The notes under the pieces: generated by a model
Told to the model about the DNA's origin: nothing
Databases searched by the model: none
The model's input: the letters and a program-made list of their open reading frames with translations, nothing else
Assembly: GCA_039908525.1 (NCBI GenBank)
Contig: JAMOAY010000006.1
Span: forward strand, 1-64,000
Direction of reading: 5' to 3'
Length of the DNA stretch: 64,000 nucleotides
Source: Magnetaquicoccus sp039908525
GTDB taxonomy: Bacteria > Pseudomonadota > Magnetococcia > Magnetococcales > Magnetaquicoccaceae
Shown: piece after piece, positions 26,613-36,266 of the stretch
How positions within the stretch are numbered: the stretch's first letter is position 1
How the letters are laid out: every line of letters starts with the position of its first letter
Translations under genes and position numbers: made by a program

Positions 26613-27695
26613 CTAATGGTGGGCATGACCTCCCTCCGAACGCTCCTCTGTGGCCAGGTCGGCCAGTTGCTGACCCGGTTCCCCCACCACCTCATCGCCA
26701 TAAAAGAGCCAGCCGTTCTCGCGCATCCTGGCCACCGGGACAAAGCCATGTTCTGCACCCAGTGTCTCGACCTCTTTCAGCATGAAGGCCACCAATCCAT
26801 CCACATGGGGATTGCGCAGCGCCTTCTCTTCCCAGATGGCCAGTTCGAAGGTTCGATACAGGGGATAGCGCAGGGTGGCGATGGCGGACAGATCCCGGGG
26901 ATCCTGCCCCTCCAGACGGAGCACTTTCGGGGCCCTGCCCTGGGTATAGTGGGCGATATTGGTCAGGGTTTCATAACCGATGGCGCCCGGGTTGGCCATC
27001 ACCTCGCTGACCACGTCGGGAATGTTGGCCACCGATTTCATGCGCGGAGAGTACATGTTCTCTGTGTCCAGCAACAGCCTCCAGTGTCCGGGACGCGCCT
27101 TGCAGTGCAGACGACCCACCACATGCAGCGGCAGGTCCGGGGCCCCAGGCATCCCCTGGATCTCCGACCAGCGAGAGTACTCCCCTTGATAAACCTTGCG
27201 CAACTGCTCGACGGTGATATTTTGCACCGGATTGTCCGGATGGACGATAAAGACCTTGGAGGCCACACCCAGCGTATAAAATTTAAGCCCGGGCAGGCGG
27301 GCCGAACGGTCCGGCGCGCAGCAGAATCCCGCCAGATCCGCACTCTTCTTCGCCAGGAACCCGTCCGAAATACCGCAGGTGCCTTCCCGATTGACGATCT
27401 GGATCCCTTTCTGCCGACCGTATTCGGCAATCTGTTTGCCAACCATCAGAAAGATCTGCTGGTCCAGGGTGATGGCGACATCCGCCTTCTCCTTTTTCGC
27501 GCCGGCATCGTACTCGATCGTGCGTTTCAGCCACTCCTCCGGCATGCTGGCCAGTTTTCTCGGATCGGAAAAGGCCGGCCCACGGAGCGGTCCCTCCGCC
27601 AGGGCCAGCCCGTGCCCAACCCCCAGCAACAGCCCCAACATCAAACAACCCAGACGTGTCGTCCTGTGCAACCGGGCCGTGACAGCTCTCTTCAT
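26613..27695 (-). CDS. PstS-like periplasmic substrate-binding protein
   Basis: A 360-residue exported protein with a signal peptide (residues 1-33). It resembles the PstS/PBP-like family, most clearly in ITVEQLRKVYQGEYSRWSEI, the conserved hinge stretch of phosphate-binding proteins. The strict phosphate-contact motif was not found, so the ligand may be another anion or none. No pst transport genes accompany it; instead it precedes a membrane hybrid kinase gene, with which it shares one base or nearly so. I infer a ligand-sensing accessory to that kinase. The start at 27695 has GAGGAGGG upstream. A His-rich tail (GGHAHH) could bind metal. Confidence 0.82.
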   Translation of the reverse strand: MKRAVTARLHRTTRLGCLMLGLLLGVGHGLALAEGPLRGPAFSDPRKLASMPEEWLKRTIEYDAGAKKEKADVAITLDQQIFLMVGKQIAEYGRQKGIQIVNREGTCGISDGFLAKKSADLAGFCCAPDRSARLPGLKFYTLGVASKVFIVHPDNPVQNITVEQLRKVYQGEYSRWSEIQGMPGAPDLPLHVVGRLHCKARPGHWRLLLDTENMYSPRMKSVANIPDVVSEVMANPGAIGYETLTNIAHYTQGRAPKVLRLEGQDPRDLSAIATLRYPLYRTFELAIWEEKALRNPHVDGLVAFMLKEVETLGAEHGFVPVARMRENGWLFYGDEVVGEPGQQLADLATEERSEGGHAHH

Positions 27696-27869
27696 CGCAC
27701 CCTCCTCTGCCAACAAAATTGAATGGGAGGCTCGGATTGAACAGCATGGAATCGCCTCACTGCTGAGACAGGCCACCGAACCGAAGGTTCACTATACAGG
27801 AAAAGCAGCCGCGCAACGCAAAAAAAACACCCCCGGGCGGGGGAGGCAGGCGGGGAAGGCTTCTGGAGA

Positions 27870-27888
27870 GGGAGGCAAACCCCCTCCC
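27870..27888 (-). terminator. Possible hairpin terminator after the single-domain regulator gene
   Basis: GGGAGG and CCTCCC pair around a 7-nt loop, 24 nt beyond the stop of the minus-strand REC gene. No T-tract follows, so it could be a weak terminator or simply a GC-rich hairpin. The rest of the 217-bp gap between the two cassettes shows nothing recognisable; a promoter for cassette 2 would be expected here. Confidence 0.25.
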
Positions 27889-27912
27889 GCCATCCATGGG
27901 TGGGCGCCCCAA

Positions 27913-28320
27913 TCAAATGAGATTGTACTTTTTGAGACGATTCAGAAGATCCTCCTGCTCAACGGGTTTGACGATGTAACCGTTGCAGTGCCCCTCTTTG
28001 AAGGCCGTGACCAGTTGGGCCGGGTCATCCAGGCTGGTCTGCATCAACACAACAGCGTATTCGAGCGCGCTCAAAGAGACGCCATATTTTTGTTTTTCCA
28101 GGCGTCGGATCTGCAGAAGGGCCTCCTGGCCATTCATCTGCGGCATCTGAATATCCAACAACACCAGACGGAACGGGTTGTCGGTCTCCAGGCCCTTCCG
28201 GAAAGAGTTGACCGCCTGCACACCGTTGTCCACGGCGACACAACGACCGTATGGTTTCAACATCACCCGCAGGGTCTCCCGGAAGATGGGTTGATCATCC
28301 GCGATCAGAATGTTCAGCAT
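27913..28320 (-). CDS. CheY-like single-domain response regulator (end of cassette 1)
   Basis: A 135-residue stand-alone receiver domain. Phospho-acceptor Asp56 lies in VLLDIQMPQMNG, the acidic pair in IADD and the conserved Lys in YIVKPVE. An insert between beta-3 and beta-4 (LEKQKYGVSLSALEY) is longer than in CheY. It overlaps the preceding REC-kinase gene by 26 bp, the same overlap seen at the matching place in cassette 2. With no output domain it must act through protein contacts, perhaps as a phosphate sink or as the final messenger of cassette 1. Confidence 0.93.
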   Translation of the reverse strand: MLNILIADDQPIFRETLRVMLKPYGRCVAVDNGVQAVNSFRKGLETDNPFRLVLLDIQMPQMNGQEALLQIRRLEKQKYGVSLSALEYAVVLMQTSLDDPAQLVTAFKEGHCNGYIVKPVEQEDLLNRLKKYNLI

Positions 28321-29437
28321 CGTGCTCCCCTTTGAGCAGAACGACGGTCAGCGTGGTCCCCTCCTGTTCGGTGCTGTGCAGATGGAGAGAACCCCGCTGG
28401 GTCTCCACCATCAAACGGGCCGAGTAGGTGCCCAGCCCAGTGCCCCCTTTTTTGCCATGGGTTGAATATTTGTCGAAAAACCGATCCACGATCTCTTCCG
28501 GGACCGCTCCCTGGTTATGAATGGCGATGCGAGCCTCCTCCGCACCACTGGACAGCGCAACACGGACCTCCTGGCCCTCCGCAGAGGCCTCCAGCGCATT
28601 TCTGACCAGATTGGCCAGCATAGTGTAGCACAAAGTGTCGTCACCCTGAACCCAAAAATGCGTCCCTTCCTGAACGGGTTGGCCAGCGATCAGGAGATGC
28701 ACGCGGCTCCCCTGCCGCTCGCTCAATCCCTGAAGATCCCGCTGAACATGCTGAAGAATCGGCACCAGATCCAGAGACCGCAACACGGCCTTGTAGTGCC
28801 CCTGCTCCATCTTGACCAGATTCAGGGACAGATTGGTCATTTCCCGCAATTGGTTCGCTGCATCCAGGATCAGCTGGTGAAAGCAGCGCACATCATCCTG
28901 GGAGAGGGATTCGTTGCGCAGAAGCATGGCGGCACAACCGATGATGCCGTCGATGGGAGATTTCATGTCATGACGGACCACGGCCTCCATATCCTTGCGC
29001 AACCGGTCCAGTTCGCACAGCGCGACATACTGCCGCTCCAGTTGCACGTAAGAGTCCCGCAACGTCAAATGGGTGGCGATCCGGGCCAACACGATGGGGA
29101 TGCTGAACGGCTTGGTGATATAATCAACCGCACCGAACTGGAGCCCTTTCATTTCATCCACCTCGTCATTCATGGACGAGATGAAGATGACGGGAATGCG
29201 GCAGGTGGATTCTTGCGCCTTCAGCTGCCGGCATACCGCATAGCCATCCATCCCCGGCATCATGATATCCAGCAGGATCAGGTCCGGTTTTTCCTGCTCG
29301 GCCAACTGCAGGGCAAGCTCCCCCCGGTTGGCCACGACCGGCTCGTAGAGAGGGAGCGTCGCGTTGACCAGCAGCTTGGTGTTGATCGGTATGTCATCGA
29401 CAATCAGAATCTTCGGCTTGCGGGAAGAGATGTTCAT
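28295..29437 (-). CDS. REC-kinase with HDMKSP H-box (cassette 1)
   Basis: A 380-residue cytoplasmic protein. Receiver (Asp57), linker, then a kinase core with VVRHDMKSPIDG (His156), NLVRNALEAS and GTGLGTYSARL. It is the paralogue of the protein encoded at 19709; they share length, domain order, the unusual H-box and the glycine box. The start overlaps the stop of the upstream hybrid kinase (ATGA), and its end overlaps the following REC gene by 26 bp. Tight coupling suggests fixed stoichiometry within one relay. Confidence 0.92.
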   Translation of the reverse strand: MNISSRKPKILIVDDIPINTKLLVNATLPLYEPVVANRGELALQLAEQEKPDLILLDIMMPGMDGYAVCRQLKAQESTCRIPVIFISSMNDEVDEMKGLQFGAVDYITKPFSIPIVLARIATHLTLRDSYVQLERQYVALCELDRLRKDMEAVVRHDMKSPIDGIIGCAAMLLRNESLSQDDVRCFHQLILDAANQLREMTNLSLNLVKMEQGHYKAVLRSLDLVPILQHVQRDLQGLSERQGSRVHLLIAGQPVQEGTHFWVQGDDTLCYTMLANLVRNALEASAEGQEVRVALSSGAEEARIAIHNQGAVPEEIVDRFFDKYSTHGKKGGTGLGTYSARLMVETQRGSLHLHSTEQEGTTLTVVLLKGEHDAEHSDRG

Positions 29438-32196
29438 GGGGTCGACTCTCCCTGGGATGGCCGCAAGCGCGCCGCGATCGCAGCCAGATGCTGGCAGGCC
29501 TCATCAAAAGCAAACCGATCCACATCCCGCTCCAATTTGGTCAGTTCCTGATGCAAGAAAGTACCCGCCAGCAACTGCCGGAGTGGCGCCAGGCTCGCCA
29601 TGGCCTCGACACTCCCTCTCCTCAGGTACCGTTCCATGGTGGCCACCTGTTGCAGGACGGCCTGCGGATCCTGCGGCGACAGTCCGGGCTGTGCCGAGGG
29701 ATCCGCAGCAGGCGTCGCCGGCTCCTGTTCCCACAGAGAGACAGAGTGCAGCACCTCCTCCATGGCCTGCGCAAACAGATCGAGCGCCTCTGGCCACGCC
29801 TCGCGCTGATGGCCGACGGTCAACTGTTCCAGCCTGTAGGCGGCGGTCTGCAGGCTCTTTGCACCGAGCGTGCCGGCAATGCCCTTGATGGAGTGTGCCA
29901 GCAACCGTGCCGCATCCGGATCATCTGCATACAGGGAGGTACGTATCACCTCCACGGCCTGGGCATGATCGCGCACAAAATCACACCACATCTGTTTGTA
30001 AAACCCGACCGTTGTTCCCGTGGCGGCCAGGGCGGACTGTACCTGAATGCCGGGCAGATCCCCCCAACCAACCGGGGCATCTTCCCGTTCCGCCGCCCGT
30101 GCCAGCAAGGCACCGACATGGACCGGGTTCTGCCGGGGTTGGATCCATCGGGCCAGAACCCGGAACAGCTGCTGCAGGTCAATGGGTTTGGCAATATAGT
30201 CGTTCATGCCGGCGGCCAGACAATTTTCCCGATCCCCAACCAGGGCGTGGGCCGTCATGGCAATGACCGGTACATGCGCGAACGCATCCATGGTACGCAG
30301 CTGCCGGGTGGCCTGGCAGCCATCCATGACAGGCATCTGTACATCCATGAACACCAATTCGAACGAGCCGTGCGACAGCAGGTGGATGGCCTCCTGGCCA
30401 TGGCTGGCCACGGTGACAACCAGGCCAACGCTCTCCAGCATCTCCCGCGCCACCCGTTGATTGATGGGATTGTCCTCCACCAACAAAACCGGAGCCCCCC
30501 CAACTTGGCAAATCAGCGCGCTCTTGTCAATCCCTGCCGGTCGGGCATCGTACCCTTTGGCAATGGTCTCCATGTCATGGAGCATCTCTGCGGTTGCGCG
30601 GGGACGACAGGGTGCAGAGTGTTGACCGCGGCCCAACAGGACCGTGAAGTGAAAGGTGCTGCCCGCCTGGGCAGCACTGTCGATCCAGATCTCCCCTCCC
30701 ATCATCTCCACCAACCGCTTGCAGATGGTCAGCCCCAGCCCTGTACCGCCGTACTTGCGGGTGATGCTGCTGTCGGCCTGGACAAAAGGGGAGAAGAGCA
30801 GCGAAAGCTGCTCCGCGTCGATCCCGATCCCGGTATCCTGGATGGAAAATTGCAGACGCACCCGCTCCTCCGTCTGCTCGATCAATGCCGTCTTGACGTG
30901 GATCCCCCCTGTCTGGGTGAACTTGACGGCGTTGCCAAGCAGATTGACCAACACCTGTTGCAACCGCAGACGGTCTCCCACCAACAGGCCGAGCGATTGG
31001 GACGGGGCGGAGACCACCAACTCCAACTCCTTGTCGATGGCCGTTTGCCGGAACAGCTGGATCACATCGGCCAGCAACTCCTCCAGACAGAAATCCACCG
31101 ACTCCATCAGAAGTTTGCCGGACTCGATTTTTGAATAATCCAGGATGTCGTTGATCACCCGCAGCAGGAGGCGCGACGATGATTTGGCGTGGGAGAGAAA
31201 CTCCCGGGCCTTGTCCGGAGAGTCGCAGCCCAATGCCAGGTCGATCATGCCCAGGACACCGTTCATCGGTGTGCGAAGTTCGTGACTCATGTTGGCCAGG
31301 AACAGATCCTTGGCGCGAAAGGCGGCCTCTGCGGTATCCAGGGCGGCACCCAGGGATCTGCGCAACTGGGTCGCGCTGGTGATATCCCGCAAGAAGGCCG
31401 CATAGACCGGTTGTCCGTGTGCCACGACCGTGGAGATGGTAACCTCCAGGTCCACGATTTTGCCGTCTGCGCGCAGGCCGTCCGTGGTGATGCGCCGGCT
31501 GACGAAAAGCGGCGCCCCATCCACCCGCATCCTGGCCCTGACCAACGCCTGACGATACGGTCGCCGCAGTTCCGACGGGATGATGAACTCTGCCAGATCC
31601 TCCCCGATCAACTGCGCCCGGTTGAAACCAAACAGGGTCTCCGCTGCAGGGTTGAATTCGAGCACTTTGCCCTGCACATCCATCATGATGAAGGCATCCA
31701 GTGAAGAGGAGAGCACGGTCCACAGCAACGCCTCCCTCTCCTTGGCCGAGTCACGCGCCTGCACCAGTTCGGCGGTGCGCTCCCGGATCAGCGTTTCCAG
31801 CCGTTCCCGATGCTGTTTCAGCTCCAGGTGGTTCCTGACCCGCAGCTGCACCACGGCAGGGGAGACCGGTTTGGTGATATAATCCACCGCCCCAGCCTCC
31901 AGCCCGGTCATTTCATGCTGGTCCCTGGCCATGGCGGTGACAAAAATGACCGGAATGTCCCGCAGGTCCGGGTCGGCCTTGATGCGGGCACACACCTCGC
32001 GACCGTCCATGCCCGGCATCATGACATCCAGAAGGATCAGATCCGGTCGCTGGGCAGAGGCCACCTCCAGGGCCTCCTCGCCATGGGTCGCAAACAGAAT
32101 CCGGTAATCATCCTGCAGGATTTCGTTCAGCACCTCGATATTGACCGGCTCATCATCCACAATCAGGATGGCGTGGGCCTGCGGGTTGAGAGGCAT
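29434..32196 (-). CDS. Soluble hybrid kinase REC-PAS-HK-REC-HPt (cassette 1)
   Basis: A 920-residue protein without membrane segments. The order is receiver (Asp57), PAS (about 155-275), HisKA with MSHELRTP (His305), HATPase_c with DTGIGID and GGTGLGLTI, second receiver (Asp618) and HPt (HSIKGIAGTLG, His768), then a helical tail. It corresponds to the protein encoded at 20808 in cassette 2, with the PAS domain added. It begins 1 nt after the membrane kinase gene stop and ends in an ATGA overlap with the next gene. All active-site residues that I can check are present. Confidence 0.94.
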   Translation of the reverse strand: MPLNPQAHAILIVDDEPVNIEVLNEILQDDYRILFATHGEEALEVASAQRPDLILLDVMMPGMDGREVCARIKADPDLRDIPVIFVTAMARDQHEMTGLEAGAVDYITKPVSPAVVQLRVRNHLELKQHRERLETLIRERTAELVQARDSAKEREALLWTVLSSSLDAFIMMDVQGKVLEFNPAAETLFGFNRAQLIGEDLAEFIIPSELRRPYRQALVRARMRVDGAPLFVSRRITTDGLRADGKIVDLEVTISTVVAHGQPVYAAFLRDITSATQLRRSLGAALDTAEAAFRAKDLFLANMSHELRTPMNGVLGMIDLALGCDSPDKAREFLSHAKSSSRLLLRVINDILDYSKIESGKLLMESVDFCLEELLADVIQLFRQTAIDKELELVVSAPSQSLGLLVGDRLRLQQVLVNLLGNAVKFTQTGGIHVKTALIEQTEERVRLQFSIQDTGIGIDAEQLSLLFSPFVQADSSITRKYGGTGLGLTICKRLVEMMGGEIWIDSAAQAGSTFHFTVLLGRGQHSAPCRPRATAEMLHDMETIAKGYDARPAGIDKSALICQVGGAPVLLVEDNPINQRVAREMLESVGLVVTVASHGQEAIHLLSHGSFELVFMDVQMPVMDGCQATRQLRTMDAFAHVPVIAMTAHALVGDRENCLAAGMNDYIAKPIDLQQLFRVLARWIQPRQNPVHVGALLARAAEREDAPVGWGDLPGIQVQSALAATGTTVGFYKQMWCDFVRDHAQAVEVIRTSLYADDPDAARLLAHSIKGIAGTLGAKSLQTAAYRLEQLTVGHQREAWPEALDLFAQAMEEVLHSVSLWEQEPATPAADPSAQPGLSPQDPQAVLQQVATMERYLRRGSVEAMASLAPLRQLLAGTFLHQELTKLERDVDRFAFDEACQHLAAIAARLRPSQGESTP

Positions 32197-32197
32197 G

Positions 32198-35100
32198 TCA
32201 GGACTCCTCCTCTTGCAGACCAGGCTGCCGGGCCAGTTCTTCCAACAGCAGCAGGGCCTGAGAAAAATCCAGTTTGTTCATCGGCTCCTCCAACCGATCC
32301 AGGCTCTCCTGCCAGGCTGCACTGCGCAGCAACCCGCGCAGAGGCTCCACCGCCTTCCTTGCCCGCAGGTCACGGGCCTGAAGCATCTCCCGCAAGGTCC
32401 GCAACAGGGGCGTCACCTGCTCCAGATCCGGCGGCGTTTCACCCTCTTCCAAACCGGGCACGTGGCGGACCGCCAGCAGCGGTCGCACGTGTTCAACCGA
32501 TTGCAGGAGCGGAACAAGCAACTCTTCGCAGCGCTCCAGGCATCTCTCCAGAAAAAGAGGCGCCGCACCCTGGCGGATGGCCCTTTCCAGTTCCGTCAAT
32601 CCCTCGTACAGATCGACGGCGGAGATGTTGCCGGAGGATCCCTTCAAGGTATGGACCATCCGGGCTGCGCCCTCCCGATCGCCACGGGAGAGTGTGTCCC
32701 GCACCCGACGCAACATGTCGGTGGTGGTTTCGGCCAGACGGACCACCAGTCTGGCCAACAGGCGCTGGTTGCCCTTGACCCGATGCAGAGCCGCAGTGAT
32801 CTGAATGCCGGGCAAGTCGGACGGCAGGGAAAGAGGAGCCTCCGTGACAGCGACCGGTCGCTGTGGCCCGACGTGGTCGGATGGGGTGGCTGCCGGCGGG
32901 ATCCATTGCGTCAGCACCGTGTACAACTGATCAAGCTCAATCGGCTTGGTGAGATAGTCGTTCATGCCCGCTGCCAGACACTTTTCCCGTTCTCCCACCA
33001 TGGCATCTGCCGTCATGGCAATGATGGGCAGAGCGCGGTGACGGGGATCGCTGCGGATGGCCGCCGTGGCCTGATGACCATCCATCTCCGGCATTTGGAT
33101 ATCCATGAACACCGCCGCGAAAGAGGAATCCCCGCAAACCCGATGCACCGCCTGCCGCCCATTGCAGGCCACCGCAACCTGCAAGCCCAGATCTTCCAGG
33201 ATCTCACGGGCCACCTGCAGGTTGATCTCATTGTCATCCACCAACAAAACCTGCACCCCGTGCAACCGCTGCCGCAACCTGGCCTCCCATTCCGCGCCCT
33301 CGCGGAGGGTGGGCATGATGCAGGCCTGCTCACCACGACACACCTCCAGGATGGTGTTGAGCAGCGCGGAGGGTGAGACCGGCTTGGCGAGCAGACCGTC
33401 CAACAGGTCGTAATGAACATGCGCCCGCACCTCATCCGCGCTGAAGGCCGTCACCATGACGATGGCAGGCGGTTTGCTCAGCAAAGGATGGTTCTTGACC
33501 CGTACAGCGGCCTCCATGCCATCCATGTCCGGCATCTGCCAATCCATCAGGATCAGGTCATAGTGCGCCTCCTGTTCCAGAACGGCACGCTGCAACTCCT
33601 GCAAAGCCGCCTGGGCGGAATGGACGGCGGTCACCGGCATGGCGGGAAAAAAGGCTCGCAACAGCTCCTGAAAAATATGCCGGGAAGAGTCACTGTCATC
33701 CACCACCAGGGTACGCAATTGCTCCAGCACGGGCAGGGCCGTGATCCGGTTGACCGGATCGATCACCCGACCAAAACGGGCGGTAAAGCAGAACAGGGTT
33801 CCCTCTCCAGGGTGGCTTTCAACCGTCATCTCCCCCTGCATCAGGTTGACCAGACGCTCGCAGATGGTCAAGCCCAGACCGGTCCCGCCATATCTGCGGG
33901 TCGTCGAGCGGTCTGCCTGAACGAACGCCTGGAACAAGCGGGCCTGCTGTTTCTCGGTCATGCCGATGCCCTGGTCCCGCACCGAAAAGCGCAGCCAGAC
34001 CGACTGAAAATCGGAGCGAAGCGCCTCAACCCCGACGAACACCTCTCCCTTCTCGGTAAATTTTACCGCGTTGGAGAGCAGGTTGGTCAGCACCTGCCCC
34101 AGGCGCAGAGGATCCCCGAGAAGGGCATCCGGAAGGGCAGGATTGGCAAACAAAAGCAGTTCCAGCCCCTTCTCCTGCGCCCTGGGGGCCATCAGACTGG
34201 CGACATGGCTCAGCACATGCTCCAGGCTGAACTCCACCTCCTCCAGATGCAATTTATTGGCCTCGATTTTGGAAAAATCCAGAATATCATTCAAAATCCC
34301 CAGCAGGGCCTGGGAGGAAAACTGCATTTTATCCATGTAATCCCGCTGCCGGGGGGAGAGATCCGTTTTCAGCAGCAGATGTCCCAGACCGATGATGGCG
34401 TTCATGGGGGTGCGGATTTCATGGCTCATGTGGGCCAAAAACTCCCCTTTGGCCCGACTGGCCGCCTCCGCGTCCTGCCGGGCCTGGTGCAACTCACCCT
34501 CCATCTGCTTGCGGACGATCAGGCCCGCCAGGGTATCGGCCACCGTGACCAGGAACGCCTCCTCTTCCGGGTTCCGGGTATATCCGGCGGGTATGTAAAG
34601 GTTGAGCACCCCCAGCAGGGTGCCCTGGGAAAGGATGGGAATGCAGTAGTGACCATGGTCGGTAATCCCTGGAAAACGCACGCTGTGGTCGTCGTCCAGA
34701 TGGTTGACGAAGAGGATCTCCCGGCGTTGGGCCGCCTTGCCGCACAAACAGGTACCCAGGGGCAACTCGGCACACCGTTCCAGCAGGGGGGCCGACAGAT
34801 CCCGCTGCACCACCATTTTCAGACTCTGTCTTTCATGGTCCATCAGGAAGATGGAGCCCCTGGCCTGGATCGCAATCCAGGAGACGGCCAGAATCATATC
34901 CAGGGCGCGCTGCAGCTGTTCCTCGATGGAATAGGGCTCCAGAGCGGTACGCAACAAGGCGCTGATGGTCACCCGGGACTGGAAGGCACGCTCTTTTTTT
35001 TCCGCAACCTTGCGTTGGGTGCAATCCCGTGCCACAGCAATGTGGGACCAGGTCGCCAGAGAGGCGGGCAGTGCACCCTGGTGCACCGCGTTGACCGCCA

Positions 35101-36226
35101 CCTCCATGGGAAACCGACTGCCATCCCGGCGCACCCCTTCCATCTCCATCACATGAAACGGCAGCGAGGAAGAGACACCGCCGCGTTCCAGCAAAAAATG
35201 ATGGGCCTTGTCCCGATCTGCCAGGAGGGTGACGCGGTTGTGATACAGCGTTGCAGCCGGGTAACCGAACAACCGTTCCGTGGCAACATTGAAGGCGTGG
35301 ATCCGTCCCTCGCCGTCATAGGCGATGATGGGATCGTTCACCCCATCCATCAAGGCCCGCACATGGAGACGACCCTCGACGATGGTGTGCACTTGGGCCT
35401 TGACAGCCCGGGTGATGAGAACGGCGTAGGCCCAGAGGATCAAACCCAGCAGGGCAGCCAACGCCAGGGCCTTGTACCACGCCACACGCAAGCTCTCATC
35501 CATTTGCGTCAGGGCGCCATGAAACAGGGTATTGAGAAGCTGCGCAATCCAAAGGTTGTGCTGGTCCAGTTGCTCCTCCAGCCGTTCGAACCGTTGGAGG
35601 AGCTGCTGACGTTGTCCCATCAACTCCAGATGGGCCTCTCTCTGCCGGACATACCCCCCCGTGCCCGGATGAATCGTCTGCTGCGGGTCATCTTCTTGAA
35701 ATTCATCACGGAACAATACACTTTCCAGGGCGGCCAATCTCTCCATGGTCAGGAGTCCCCGGCGTTCCGGTTCCATCACCAGGCTGGTCATCTCTTCCCG
35801 CAGGCGGGAGTGGCGCAGCCGCCATATCACCCCTTCGTCCCACAAACTTCGCAACTGGAGCAGCGTATCTTGCAAGAGCACGATCATGTTGTGCATCTCG
35901 TCCGAATACCAGCGATACCCCTCGTAACGCGCCACGGCGCTCACCATGTCGTGGACCCAATCGTAGCGGGTCACCATCCCGCTCCGCGCCCGCATCAACT
36001 GCCGGAACTGGGCAGCACCCTGACGGGAGATGCGCTGAAAACTGTGGGTGGCCGTGACCAGATCATTGGTATTGCGGGTAATCTCCACCCGCTCCTGGCG
36101 CATCTCGGCAATCAACCAGCCCAACCCCAGCATGACCAGGAGCACCACCACCAGCACCGTGCCCACCAACCCGTTCAGCAGGCGCAGGATATGCCCACCA
36201 TCCCGGGAATCGTCCACCGGGTTCAT
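32198..36226 (-). CDS. Membrane hybrid kinase PAS-GAF-HK-REC-REC-HPt (cassette 1)
   Basis: About 1342 residues. Transmembrane helices at about 20-40 and 252-272 flank a helical periplasmic domain that I do not recognise. Then PAS (about 285-405), GAF (about 430-570, with LGTCLCGKAA), HisKA with MSHEIRTP (His602), HATPase_c (DQGIGM, GGTGLGLTI), two receivers (Asp895, Asp1042) and HPt (HTLKGSSGN, His1192). The start at 36226 is chosen because the longer frame runs into the preceding DUF4399 gene, which ends 40 nt upstream. It is the founding member of cassette 1, and its partner in cassette 2 is the kinase at 23110. Confidence 0.93.
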   Translation of the reverse strand: MNPVDDSRDGGHILRLLNGLVGTVLVVVLLVMLGLGWLIAEMRQERVEITRNTNDLVTATHSFQRISRQGAAQFRQLMRARSGMVTRYDWVHDMVSAVARYEGYRWYSDEMHNMIVLLQDTLLQLRSLWDEGVIWRLRHSRLREEMTSLVMEPERRGLLTMERLAALESVLFRDEFQEDDPQQTIHPGTGGYVRQREAHLELMGQRQQLLQRFERLEEQLDQHNLWIAQLLNTLFHGALTQMDESLRVAWYKALALAALLGLILWAYAVLITRAVKAQVHTIVEGRLHVRALMDGVNDPIIAYDGEGRIHAFNVATERLFGYPAATLYHNRVTLLADRDKAHHFLLERGGVSSSLPFHVMEMEGVRRDGSRFPMEVAVNAVHQGALPASLATWSHIAVARDCTQRKVAEKKERAFQSRVTISALLRTALEPYSIEEQLQRALDMILAVSWIAIQARGSIFLMDHERQSLKMVVQRDLSAPLLERCAELPLGTCLCGKAAQRREILFVNHLDDDHSVRFPGITDHGHYCIPILSQGTLLGVLNLYIPAGYTRNPEEEAFLVTVADTLAGLIVRKQMEGELHQARQDAEAASRAKGEFLAHMSHEIRTPMNAIIGLGHLLLKTDLSPRQRDYMDKMQFSSQALLGILNDILDFSKIEANKLHLEEVEFSLEHVLSHVASLMAPRAQEKGLELLLFANPALPDALLGDPLRLGQVLTNLLSNAVKFTEKGEVFVGVEALRSDFQSVWLRFSVRDQGIGMTEKQQARLFQAFVQADRSTTRRYGGTGLGLTICERLVNLMQGEMTVESHPGEGTLFCFTARFGRVIDPVNRITALPVLEQLRTLVVDDSDSSRHIFQELLRAFFPAMPVTAVHSAQAALQELQRAVLEQEAHYDLILMDWQMPDMDGMEAAVRVKNHPLLSKPPAIVMVTAFSADEVRAHVHYDLLDGLLAKPVSPSALLNTILEVCRGEQACIMPTLREGAEWEARLRQRLHGVQVLLVDDNEINLQVAREILEDLGLQVAVACNGRQAVHRVCGDSSFAAVFMDIQMPEMDGHQATAAIRSDPRHRALPIIAMTADAMVGEREKCLAAGMNDYLTKPIELDQLYTVLTQWIPPAATPSDHVGPQRPVAVTEAPLSLPSDLPGIQITAALHRVKGNQRLLARLVVRLAETTTDMLRRVRDTLSRGDREGAARMVHTLKGSSGNISAVDLYEGLTELERAIRQGAAPLFLERCLERCEELLVPLLQSVEHVRPLLAVRHVPGLEEGETPPDLEQVTPLLRTLREMLQARDLRARKAVEPLRGLLRSAAWQESLDRLEEPMNKLDFSQALLLLEELARQPGLQEEES

Positions 36227-36266
36227 GGTGGCGACCCCCGACACAAAGAGCCTTTTTGCTGATGGA

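Noticed and set aside
22846..26616. Open frame of 1256 codons antisense to the cassette 2 kinases
   Set aside because: It spans two well-supported kinase genes on the other strand, lacks domains and reads as His/Gln/Gly-rich nonsense; high GC at third positions explains the lack of stops.
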